From NCBI RefSeq assembly GCF_030052815.1, contig NC_079498.1:76618992-76682991 (forward strand): 64,000 nt of DNA. The letters run 5' to 3'. How positions within the stretch are numbered: the stretch's first letter is position 1; every line of letters starts with the position of its first letter. Below are positions 24,535 to 35,196 of the stretch, piece by piece. The DNA is from Hevea brasiliensis. Lineage: Eukaryota; Streptophyta; Magnoliopsida; Malpighiales; Euphorbiaceae. A model generated the notes under the pieces. That model had not been told where the DNA came from and did no database searches. It saw only the letters and a list, made by a program, of their open reading frames with translations. A program made the position numbers and the translations under genes.

Positions 24535-25740
24535 ATTGAGGAGTTGAAAACTTCGGTTGCAAGAGTTGCTTGATAAGGGGTTCATACGCCTGATGTGTCA
24601 CCATGGGGAGCTCGGTCTTTGTTTGTAAAGAAGAAGGATGGGACTTTGAGGTTATGCATCGATTACCAGCAGTTGAATAAAGTGACTGTGAAGAACAAAT
24701 ATCCGTTGCCTAGAATTGATGATCTGTTTGATCAGTTGAAGGGAGCAGGAATATTTTCAAAAATTGATCTCGCATCGAGTATCATCAGTTGAGGGTGAAG
24801 GATGCAGATGTGCCAAAGACTGTATTCAGGACCCGATATGGGCATTATGAGTTCCTAGTGATGCCCTTTGGCCTAACGAGTGCACCAGAAGCATTCATGG
24901 ACCTTAGGAACCGTATCTTCCATCCATACTTAGATCGGTTCGTAGTGGTCATTATTGATGATATTTTGGTGTATTCCAAGACCAGGGAAGAACATGATGA
25001 GCATTTGAGGATTGTTCTGCAAACCCTGAGAGAAAAGAAGCTGTATGCTAAGTTGTCCAAGTGTGACTTCTAGTTGAATGAGATTGCATTCCTTGGACAC
25101 ATAGTGTCAGCTGATGGGATTAGAGTGGATCCCAAGAAAATAAAAGCAGTGATGGAATGGAAGCCTCCCAGGAATACAACTGAGGTCAGAAGTTTCTTGG
25201 GGCTAGCTGGGTATTATAGAAGATTTGTGAAGGGATTTTCCTTAATAGCTGCTCCAATGACCAAGTTGTTACACAAGAATGTCAGATTCGACTGGAATGA
25301 CAAGTGTCAGACCAGTTTTGAGAAGTTGAAGGCTATGTTGACTGAGGCACCAGTATTAACACAGCCAGTGTCGGGAAAGGACTTTGTGGTCTACAGTGAT
25401 GCCTCTCATAATGGGTTAGGGTGTGTATTGATGCAAGAGGGAAGGGTGGTCGCTTATGCTTCCAGGCAGCTAAGGCCACATGAACAGAATTACTCTACCC
25501 ATGATCTAGAGCTTGCAGCAATTATCTTTGCACTGAAGATATGGAGGCATTACTTGTATGGTGAAAAGTACTACATTTACACAGACCACAAGAGTCTAAA
25601 ATATTTGCCAACTCAGAAGGAGCTCAACCTTAGACAGAGGCGATGGATTGAGTTCCTGAAGGACTATGATTGTGTAATTGATTACCATCCTGGGAAAGCA
25701 AATGTAGTTGCGAATGCTTTGAGCAGAAAATCCATCACAG
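24535..25740 (+). pseudogene. Element A reverse transcriptase and RNase H
   Basis: Reverse transcriptase reads from [17 protein letters not shown] (24598) through [13 protein letters not shown] single-base loss near 24776 shifts the frame, then [12 protein letters not shown] and the catalytic [12 protein letters not shown] near 24960 follow, both aspartates kept. A TAG at 25071 replaces Trp in SKCDFWLNE. The last frame (25074-26144) holds the RT connection region ([16 protein letters not shown]) and RNase H, with [17 protein letters not shown] near 25395, [20 protein letters not shown] and [11 protein letters not shown]. Between 24535 and 24600 several one-base deletions break the link from protease to RT. 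Confidence 0.94.
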
Positions 25741-27350
25741 CTTTGAGATCATTGAATGCCCATCTAACTTTGATTCGAGATGGAGCTATTTTGGCTGAGT
25801 TGCAAGTGAGGCCAAACCTGCTACAGCAAATTTTAGATGGGCAAAAGGCAGATGAAAAATTAATGGCTATTATGAGCAAAATCTCAGAGGGAAAAGCAAC
25901 TGACTATGAGGTGAAAGCAGATGGGTGTCTCTACTACAAAGGAAGAGTATGTGTACCAGATAATGGGGAATTAAAAGCCAGTATTCTGAAAGAGGCACAT
26001 GCCAGTGTTTATGCTATGCACCCAGGAAGTACAAAGATGTATCATGATCTAAAGCTTCAGTATTGGTGGCCTGGTATGAAGAAGGACATAGCTGACTATG
26101 TAACTAAATGCTTGACATGTCAGCAAGTCAAGGCAGAACATTAAGTTCCATCAGGTTTGCTACAGCCTATACGCATACCTGAATGGAAATGGGATCGGGT
26201 CACCATAGATTTTGTAAGTGGTCTACCTCTCACCCAGAAGAAACATGATGCAGTATGGGTGATAGTGGATAGATTAACAAAGTCAGCACACTTTCTGCTA
26301 GTTAGGACTGACTACTCACTAGAGAAATTAGCAGAATTGTATATCAGTGAGATAGTTAGATTGCATGGAATTCCACTTTCCATCATATCTGATCGAGACC
26401 CAAGGTTTACATCGAGATTTTGGAAAAAGTTGCATGAGTCCTTGGGTACACAACTCCACTTCAGCACAGCTTTCCATCCTCAAACGGATGGGCAATCAGA
26501 AAGAGTAATCTAGGTAAACAATTGAAACCAATGGAATTGATACAAATATTGAATTAAAATGATAATAATAACATGAAATATATGCCAGGCCCTTGAAGAT
26601 ATGCTGAGGGGTTGTGTCATTGAGTTTGAGGGAAGTTGGGATAGATACCTCCCACTGGCAGAATTTGCATACAACAATAGCTACCAAGCTAGTATCCAAA
26701 TGGCCCCGTATGAAGCACTGTATGGGAGAAAATGTAGAACTCCAGTGTGCTGGACTGAATTGGGCGAAGACAAACTGGTAGGGCTAGACCTGGTGAAACA
26801 GACTGAGGAGAAAGTAAAACTAATCAAAGCCAATCTAAAGGTTGCCGCAGATAGACAGAAATCTTATGCCGACCTGAAGAGAAAAGAAATAGAATATGCG
26901 GTTGGCGACAAAGTGTTCCTCAAGGTGTCACCATGGAATAAGGTACTGAGGTTTGAAAGAAAAGGTATGTTAAGCCCCAGGTTCATTGGCCCATATGAAG
27001 TCATTGAACGTGTGGGTCCAGTGGCCTATAGGCTAGCTTTACCACCAGAGCTGGACAAGATCCATAATGTGTTCCACGTGTCTATGCTAAGAAGATACCG
27101 CTCAGATCCTTCACATGTCATCTCCAGGGAAGAAATTGAAGTACAACCGGATTTGACATATGAAGAAGAACCCATACGGATTCTGGCTCGGGAAGTGAAA
27201 GAGTTGAGAAATAAGCAGATTCCATTGGTGAAAGTGCTTTGGAGGCACCACAACACCGAGGAGGCAACTTGGGAAAGTGAAGAGACGATGAGGCAACAGT
27301 TCCCTCAACTGTTTGCATCAGGTAAATTTCGAGGACGAAATTTAAATTAG
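25741..27350 (+). pseudogene. Element A integrase with chromodomain
   Basis: The integrase zinc region [14 protein letters not shown] ... CLTCQQVK spans about 25998-26130 and keeps the HHCC ligands. A TAA at 26143 replaces Gln. The catalytic core has [25 protein letters not shown] and [12 protein letters not shown], so the DDE triad is visible. After VI a 75-bp GT-AG interval (26514-26588) splits the frame, and ALEDMLRGCVIEFEG resumes at 26589. A GPY/F region ([17 protein letters not shown]) lies near 26970. The C-terminal chromodomain ([20 protein letters not shown] to ATWESEETMRQQFP) lies near 27170-27310. The chromodomain is the mark of chromoviruses and is thought to steer insertion to heterochromatin. 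The ORF ends at 27350, beside the polypurine tract. Confidence 0.94.
26514..26588 (+). other. Putative 75-nt intron in element A integrase
   Basis: The interval starts GTAAAC and ends TGCCAG, is AT-rich, and lies exactly where removal restores the integrase reading SERVI(Q)ALEDMLRG. The codon before it reads TAG, where relatives have CAG, which suggests C-to-T decay of the last exon codon. A related 74-nt interval with the shared core ATGATAATAATAAC sits at the same codon in a second integrase fragment at 51712-51785 (minus strand). Elements B and I (its own integrase) lack it. Splicing is inferred, not shown. Confidence 0.7.
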
Positions 27351-27361
27351 AGGGGAAGAGT

Positions 27362-27536
27362 TGTAACACCCTCCCTGTAGCAACTCCGTACATTCTACTG
27401 TCCCGGTGACCAGTGTCGGTCCGGACAGCTAGAACGTCCGGAAAAATATTTAAACTAAAGTGAGGAACCATAATTAACTCAAATATTAATAAGAAAAATT
27501 TAGGAAAAATTTTAGAAATAAAATACAACTAAGTTA
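27362..27536 (+). repeat. Partial LTR start inside the duplication of element A
   Basis: The first 175 bp of the family 1 LTR (TGTAACACCCTCCCTG...) directly follow the first polypurine tract AGAGGGGAAGAGT, then stop at the duplication junction. The true 3' LTR begins 564 bp later. Confidence 0.94.
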
Positions 27537-27911
27537 AGCCCCAGGTTCATTGGCCCATATGAAGTCATTGAACGTGTGGGTCCAGTGGCCTATAGGCTAG
27601 CTTTACCACCAGAGCTGGACAAGATCCATAACGTGTTCCACGTGTCTATGCTAAGAAGATACCGCTCAGATCCTTCACATGTCATCTCTAGGGAAGAAAT
27701 TGAAGTACAATCGGATTTGACATATGAAGAAGAACCCATACGGATTCTGGCTCGGGAAGTGAAAGAGTTGAGAAATAAGCAGATTCCATTGGTGAAAGTG
27801 CTTTGGAGGCACCACAACACCGAGGAGGCAACTTAGGAAAGTGAAGAGACGATGAGGCAACAGTTCCCTCAACTGTTTGCATCAGGTAAATTTCGAGGAC
27901 GAAATTTAAAA
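27537..27911 (+). pseudogene. Duplicated integrase C-terminus and chromodomain of element A
   Basis: This repeats the reading from [15 protein letters not shown] through the chromodomain to the polypurine tract. It has no upstream start and joins LTR sequence on its left, so it cannot be translated as part of pol. A TAG near 27835 replaces the Trp of ATWESEE. Confidence 0.93.
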
Positions 27912-27925
27912 TAGAGGGGAAGAGT

Positions 27926-30900
27926 TGTAACACCCTCCCTGTAGCAACTCCGTACATTCTACTGTCCCGGTGACCAGTGTCGGTCCGGACAGCTAGAACG
28001 TTCGGAAAAATATTTAAACTAAAATGAGGAACCATAATTAACTCAAATATTAATAAGAAAAATTTAGGAAAAATTTTAGAAATAAAATACAACTAAGTTA
28101 AATGAGCCGGTGCCCAAGCGATGGGCAACCTAGTGGGAAGTTGCGGTTCTCGCAACTAGGAGCCCTAGACTCAGGGGAAAAATCATAAAATAATTTTTGG
28201 GATTCCAAAGAAGGGTCATTTAGGTTCCAATGGCATTAGAATGCCAAGAAAATACATAGAAAAATTTTTCAATCAGTGCAGACAATTTTGACCCGTTAAG
28301 CCAAACGGAGGGTATTTTGGTCATTTCGCCTTCAGAGGCGATTTTTGGCCGACTTGTCCAGTTAAGTAAATAATTATTATGATCTAAAATATGAATAAAT
28401 ATTGCTAAAAATTAAATTAAAAATGAATAGAAAAGAAAGAAAAAGAAAATGACTTAAATCCCTAATTATGACATCATTATGATGTCATTTAAATGCCCTC
28501 CACTAATCACCATTCAACAACACAATTAAAATTCTTTAAAAAGGGAAAAATGACAAATTAAGAAACCAATTTCTGGTTTCTTCTTCTTCATCTAGCCGTG
28601 ACCCTCTCTTCCATCTCCCTCCATAAAAATTTTCTTTCATCACTTCCATTTCCCATGAATTCTCACTACTAAACCCTAGACATCTTTCATTAAAACTTGT
28701 CTATACCTCTTGGAAAAGTGTTTGGCAGCCTAGAAAAAGAAAGAAAGTGAAGTTCAAGCTTGGGAAAATTCTGCTCAAAAAGGTTAGTGCTTATTTATGC
28801 ATATATCTCTCTTATTCCATGTTAGGGACTTAAAATGAGTATGAAAGTGTAAATTAAATGAAATAAAACTTATGTGTATGTACACCATGGAATTCGGCAA
28901 CCCTAAGGAAGGGATAAGGTTGATTGTTTTGATGGGCTTAGAATGGACTAGAGATGATATTTAAAGTATATATATATGGATAATGAATTAGTGTGTTTAA
29001 CTAAGGTATGTTGTGTGAATTTGAAATGGGGAATTAGGGTTTTGGAGAGAAACTTGGACTTTGCTTATGTAATGGCGAATGAATATTCTAATGGTCAATT
29101 AGTGACCATTTGAGGTAAGTTGACCATAATTTGGAGTGAATTATAGCATGACAAACTGATTTGGTATGCTGCCTAGTGAGAGCAGCAGGTGTGGCTGTGA
29201 GTCCAGCCTGTTTGGACAGCCATAACTTTGGCTGTATAGGTTCAATTGGTGTTTGGCCAATTGGACATGAAACTATACACATAATGGCACAACTTTGGTG
29301 AAGAAACCATGCCCATAAGACCAAATCAAGTGTACCAAAAACTTGCCCCAATCCGGGTGTCCTGCAACCAGTTTCTGCAGAATGACTAAATGAATAGTGA
29401 TTGTTCATTTGGCCATAACTCATTGTAGAATGGCCCAATTGACCTGAAAGTTTTACAAAAACAAGCTGAGATATAGACCAACAACTTTCATGAAGAAACC
29501 TACCCCAAATTATGACCAGACCCTATTCAACAAGAGAGTGGAAGTTACTGTTTCTTGCCTTTGTAGATATGGTCGATTAGAAATTTTTCAATTCCAGTTG
29601 TGGTTTTTGGACCATAACTTGAGCTGCAAAACTCCAAATGGAGTGATTTGAAAAAAGAAATTCAACTAGACAAAATAAGGAACAACTTTCATGTTTATTA
29701 TTTTCCCAAATTCCCACTGCAACAGCAACTAATGGAACAGTAAAGTTTGGGTATAAAAACTGAAAATTCTGCTCCATAAATTTTAAGCTTAGAAATGATA
29801 TTGTTAACCAATACCAACAAATTTTGAATGCAAAATGTGGTATGTTGGGAGTGTTAAAACCAATGTACCTTTTTTCTATGCAAAAGTCAATATTTTTGTT
29901 GACTAATGAAGGGAATAGTAACACCAAAACTTGAAATTCAAAAATTGAAAGATTCAAAAGTGTCAAATGCCCTAGTATACCTAACAAGATTGGTTTGGAT
30001 AGTTTGGCATGCCAATAGGGTTCGATTAGCGATCGCCGCAGGGCATTATGCCATGCAGTGATTTCATGGCTTTTAGCCATTACGAACTTGTATTGAGATT
30101 TGGCCTTGTGCTCGATGTCATCTGACTTATTAGCTGATACATTTGCTGCAAGGAGATACATACGTGATCGATGGTGTGACGGCGAGTACTTGATACCCGG
30201 TGCGGTTACCCGTTTATCGATCCGATCGTCAATTATAGGTTACTTGGGCAACCAAAAATGAAAGTGGATAAATTTTACGAAATAATGAATATAACAAGTA
30301 CAAAATAAGTAAGACTACAAATACTCATTGAAAATTTAATTGCAATAAGACATCAATACATTCACTGCATATTTAATTTTCTGTTATTTCTTTTTATTTT
30401 ATTATTGGCACTACTAAGCATTATTGTTTAGCGCGTTGCTTTTGCCACGCGTAGGTTCTGGAGATACTGACCGAGAGCCCAGTAGACCACAGACTGGGTG
30501 AGACCTCCTGCAGCTCTACATAGTGTCCGTGTCACCTCACCATCATCAGTGCATTGGTAGGACACTAGGTTTTATTTTGAGATTTTGTGATTAACTTTTA
30601 CTTCCTCATATGTAATTGAAACTTATGTAATGTATTTTGGTATTAATGTAAATAGTAGATATTGTGTTTGTGAATGAAAAAATGAATATTTATTTATGAC
30701 TTTTACATGATTATAATATGAGATGAATGATTGAGAAATGGAGATGTGGTTGAAAATCATATTGAGATTTTGATGATGAAATGGAGTTGGGGTTGCTGGA
30801 AATGATTATTGGAAGTGTTTTTCACAAGTTCCGAAGGATTGTTTTTTCCATTTTTAGCCGATACTCTACCGGATTTTCTATAAAATTTTCGGAACCTCAA

Positions 30901-31076
30901 ATAAATAATAAATTCAATAAATGAACTAAATAAGTTATATTTCACAAGTTATATTCAAAACTATAATAAAAATAAATTAGGGAAGAATAAAAATGATTGA
31001 GATGAAATAGAGTGTTCCGGTACACCGTGTGACATATCTTACTCGGATATACTATAGACGGGTAAGGGGTGTCACA
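27926..31076 (+). repeat. Element A 3' LTR (family 1)
   Basis: The 3151-bp LTR begins TGTAACACCCTCCCTG after the second polypurine tract and ends GGGTAAGGGGTGTCACA, followed by TSD TTTCA. It matches the 5' LTR closely except at 30025-30235. There almost every CAG, CTG and CCGG site differs, and the palindromes present in all other copies are destroyed. The downstream stem-loop region (30416-30434) reads CTAAGCA/TGTTTAG. Confidence 0.95.
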
Positions 31077-31216
31077 TTTCACAAATCACAAAGTAAGGGT
31101 GTTGCCAAGAACACACAGTCTAGACCATGACACAAAATTTCACGATCAATGCCGTGCTATTTACCACGACAAAGCAAATCACCTCACTAACTTTATTAAT
31201 AAGGGAAGGGCTAGCT
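31077..31216 (-). repeat. Element D 5' LTR, segment 2
   Basis: This short stretch between A and E is, on the minus strand, the family 2 LTR part equivalent to 37690-37830 of solo LTR F (shared TTTGTCGTGGT and TTGGCAACAC). It starts with the second TTTCA copy of the A insertion and ends with TAGCT, the left TSD of E. Confidence 0.9.
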
Positions 31217-34200
31217 TGTAACACCCCCGATTGCATAGCCTGGTAGATTTTGCTGTTCCGGTGACCGGTGTCGGTCCGGAAAATTAAGGGGATTAGGACC
31301 ACACTTAAGACAACTTAAGAAGCCATAAACACAAATAATTAGTAATGTTTAATTAGTTGACTATAAATAAGAAAAACAGAACATAAGAAGTTAAACGAGC
31401 CGAGAGTCACAACGATGAGTGACCTCCTCGGGAACGACTGCGAAGTCGTTTTAAACTCAAATTTCGAACCGTAAAAAGTGACGTTGCGGTCCTTAGGACC
31501 CTTATGAACACAGTGGAAAAGAGAAAATCACGAAAAAGAACTGTTAAGCCAGTCAAATAATTAGGTCAGGGAGCCAAAAGAAATATTGGATTATTTGCAA
31601 ACCGGGATGAACCGGCGAGGGGCAAATTGGTCAATTGACCCTGAGAGCTGACTCCTGACCTAACTGTCAAATAAAATCGGAGAAATAAAAATTTTTGAAT
31701 CAAGAATTAAATTAAAAAACTAATAGAAAAAAATAAATAGAAAAAAAAAAGAAAAAGAAAAGAAAGAAGTTAGAAAAGTCAAATATGATGTCATAAAAGA
31801 TTAATTAAATTAATTTATTAATTTGGGAATTTTGGTCTTCAAAAATGGATAAAAATAAAAATTCAAAAACATTTTTTTTTTGCTTCTTCTTTTGCTTTTC
31901 CCGTAGCTCTCTCCTCTCCCTCTCTTCTTATTTTGTTCCACCATTTTTAAGCAAGAAAAGCTTGGAATTCTTGGTTCCTTTCCATAAATCCTCTAAATCC
32001 CAACCTAGAAATTTTATTTACCAACCTTAAACCTTGTTGATTTCCCTTGAAAGGAAGTTTGAGCAAGATTAGGAAAGGAAAAAAAAGAAGAAAATTGAGG
32101 AAGAGGAATTTCAAGTGAGGTAAGCAAGCTAAATTGTAAATTTTAGTTTATTGGTTATCTTTGTGGTTTGAGTAATCTAGAAATTTAATTAAAATCAAAA
32201 GAAAACATTTGTAGAGGACCAAAGGGAATTTCAGCCAGCCATGGATGTGGGAGAGTTTGATGTATTTTGAATGAATTAAATGTGTTAGTAAGTTTGTATG
32301 AAAGTGATAGTAAGATTGAAATGCTTAAATGTGAATAAATATAACATTTTAGTGTAATTAGGGTTTGGAAGCTAGGGTTTATGAACCAAAATTTGGAGAA
32401 ATGCATAAATGGCATGTTTGACCTATTGTGAAGTGAAATAATGGTCAATTATGACCAAATGGATTGTGTGGGAATGGTAGGAAATCAAACCAAATTCGTA
32501 GGTTAATGGTCATGCTGCTGGCAGCATGACCAAACCCACTTTGAAGGACCAAAACTCAAATTTTACAAGTCCAATTGATATGCCACCAATTGGAGATGAA
32601 AATAGACATAAAAGAGCACAATTTTCATTAAGGAACCATGGCCAAAAACTGACCAAAACTTGGTGAAACAATTGACCAAAGTGAATTGATTGCAGGCTGC
32701 CACTGCACTAAACTGACCAAATGAACAGTAACTGTTCATTTGGTCATAACTCAAGTTAGATAGGTCAAATTGATCTGAAATTTGGCCAGGGGTTAGAGAG
32801 CATATAGATCTAAAACTTTCATGAAGAACATCACCCCAAATTATGCCATTAACCCATTCAAATTATTGAGAAAAGTTAGGTTACTAAACCTGAAACTCTG
32901 CAGAATTTTCAGTGAGCAGTAATGTTTGGATGGCTATAATTCCCTCTAGAAAACTCGGATTTAGGCGATTCTTGAACCGATGGAAACCTAAGACATAGTA
33001 GAACATTTCATATGAAGAAAGTTAGACCAAATTATGAACTTAACTTAATCAAATTACTGACCAAAGTTGGATCAAAATCTGCCAGAACCCAAAATACCAG
33101 TATAAACAGTACAAGTGAACAGTAAACTTATTTTGGCCATAACATGAGCTACAAAACTCAGATTGAGGTGATCCAAAAATGAGAATACACTTAAGACAAT
33201 AAGGAACATTTTCTATGAAGGAAGTTTTGTTAAATTCCAACAGTAGATCGACCAATGGAATAGTGCAACTTCGGAGAACCAAAACCGAAAATTTGCAATT
33301 TTGCCAAAATGACCTAAACTTTGAGAAAATGACCAAAACCAACAAGTTTAATGACCAAAATGTGGTATGTGGGTGAAGTTGGAGTTCCCATACCTATTAA
33401 GTCTTAGAAAGTCAACTATTTGACTTTGAATAGTACAGTGAATAGTAACCCGAAACACAAAATTTAAAGAACATCGAATTTAGCACGTTAGAGCTAGGTA
33501 ATTATGAAGCTAAATTTATTTTGGATCTGTGTTAAGTTCTAGTACTGAAACATTGTAAAATTGTGTGTTTCAGTTGAAAAGAATATCGGGAAGGAACTTG
33601 AGGAACCGAGTCGAGGCTAAGGGACGACTTGTTTGAGGTTTGTGCACAACATATACTTTTATAATCATCTTTTGCATATCGTTTTGAATAATATGAAATA
33701 TCGGATTATGGCATTCTTATCATGTTTGATCTAAATTGTTGAAAGTTATTATGTATATTTGAAAAGATAATGTTTAGCAAATTGTTAAGATAAGTTTTGA
33801 AACCACAGTGTCATGACCACATATTTGAACACCTCACTAGCACGACTAGTGGGGGTAATTAGTTTTGAATTTTGATTCCTTCTTTGGAGAAGTGTTGAGG
33901 TGTGCCAGTAGAAGAGGATGTGAATGGATATCCATATATTTGAGCTAGCTAGCCTTATGATATGATTTCTCTTTAGCCTCTGGCTATTGAGATTCTATTT
34001 GTTTCGAATGGCGTGATCTAACTGTGGATTTTATGAAATGTGTTTTGATACTTTGAAATGAACTTGGTTTACATGTAAAATCTCACAATGCATGATTGTA
34101 TTTAATTTTCATGTTTAGCCAAATTTTTGAATGAATGTGCTTTAAGCTTTGCATAAAGATTATTTTAGTATATTGTGCACCACTGAGTCCTAGTACTCGT

Positions 34201-34871
34201 GATAGCTTTATTCTTTATCATGAGATCTGAGAGACTAGAGGAGCAACAGACTGAGCTGCTGAAGTGTGTGAAGTCATCAGCTTGAAGCCTTCGGGTATAA
34301 TTTATACCCTAACTGTAAATACTTCTTTTGATGTATATATTGCACATAAATATATGGACATGTAAAAATGGGTCTTGAGCAGCTTGTACACAAATTTGTA
34401 TGATTTAGTTTATGTTTCTTTTGATATAAATTTGTAAGGTTGCATATAAATTATTTTATTTTTAATGAATATGAATGATATTGATTGACAGTATTTTGAG
34501 ATCTATTGAACTTGTGAATTTTGAGAAATTGACTGAGTTTGATTGTGAAACCGAAGTAGTGGTTGAGAAAAACTTTTAGAAGTGCTTTTTACAGGTATTT
34601 GAAGAACGGTTTTCTCAAAATACAGAGGAAACTCTGTCAAAATTTTTATAAAATTTGCGGAAAACTAAAATGGCCAAAAATATTAATTAGTTTTAATTTC
34701 AACTAAATGTTTTTAATACTTATTAGAAATGCTCACCACTTGTCAAAGATAAGAAAATTGTTTTAAAATCTCTTGTATGGTACTTAATGAATTATCGGTA
34801 GGTGAAGTTCGGTAGTTCATTAGGTATTCTACGGGATCATGTTATGCCTTACAGAGGGGTAAGGTGTGACA
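31217..34871 (+). repeat. Solo LTR E (family 2) in element D LTR
   Basis: The 3655-bp LTR starts TGTAACACCCCCGATTG and ends GGGGTAAGGTGTGACA. Perfect TSDs TAGCT lie at 31212-31216 and 34872-34876, and no internal region is present. Inside are a purine run (31738-31770), a T-rich and pyrimidine-rich stretch (31868-31930) and a perfect inverted repeat with 16-bp arms (32714-32729 and 32731-32746). A TTGTGTGTTTCAGTT module lies near 33560, and a degenerate stem-loop (CACTGAGTCCTAGTACTCG) near 34182. Confidence 0.95.
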
Positions 34872-35196
34872 TAGCTAGCTAATGAGTACTCATATAGTCT
34901 TAACCCACTAACCGTTATTAATGGGAGACATAAGTAATTTTTAATTATCAAACGCCAAATAGCCGTTATTACTGGGGAGTTCCGAACTAGACTGCCATGC
35001 TAACTGTGGTTTAAAAACAATTTCATAAAATTTTCATTCAAATAATTGCATTTCAATTCACATAACACATTTCATTCAATGAAATTTTCCTTAGAGGGTT
35101 GGCAATAAATAATTTATAAAATTCAAAGAAAAATTATAATTGCATCCAAATAGTTTATAATCACAATTTATTCAACTCATTTACAAAATTAAATTC
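34872..35196 (-). repeat. Element D 5' LTR, segment 3
   Basis: This is the piece of D's LTR between solo LTRs E and F. On the minus strand it matches 37585-37710 of F (GATGAGTACTCATTAGCTAG and GCATG...AGCC). It begins with the right TSD of E (TAGCT) and ends with the left TSD of F (AATTC). Confidence 0.9.

Larger units (their letters stand above)
26971..28100 (+). repeat. 564-bp tandem duplication across pol end and LTR start
   Basis: Positions 26971-27534 and 27535-28098 align at a constant offset of 564 bp. Each copy holds the GPY/F region, chromodomain, polypurine tract and first 175 bp of the LTR. The junction at 27532-27537 shows GTTAA shared by the two joined ends. About seven differences separate the copies, including a Trp-to-stop change (TGG to TAG) in the second. 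Confidence 0.95.
19342..31076 (+). mobile_element. Element A: complete family 1 Ty3/gypsy chromovirus
   Basis: This is the most complete element in the window, 11.7 kb. It has a 5' LTR, Met-tRNA primer binding site, gag, protease, RT, RNase H, integrase, chromodomain, polypurine tract and 3' LTR. Perfect TSDs TTTCA flank it at 19337-19341 and 31077-31081. It interrupts the 5' LTR of element D. The two LTRs look about 98 percent alike by eye outside one scrambled patch near 30025-30235, so it is among the youngest layers. A 564-bp tandem duplication covers the end of pol and the start of the 3' LTR. Stops and frameshifts in gag-pol make it non-functional as read. Confidence 0.96.

Noticed and set aside
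27362..27536. A separate short LTR insertion between two pol copies
   Set aside because: Constant 564-bp offset, microhomology at the join and no TSD show a tandem duplication.
29577..30161. 194-codon minus-strand frame in the 3' LTR of A
   Set aside because: It is open only because the scrambled patch and indels remove stops present in the 5' LTR. It is not conserved in L, M or K.
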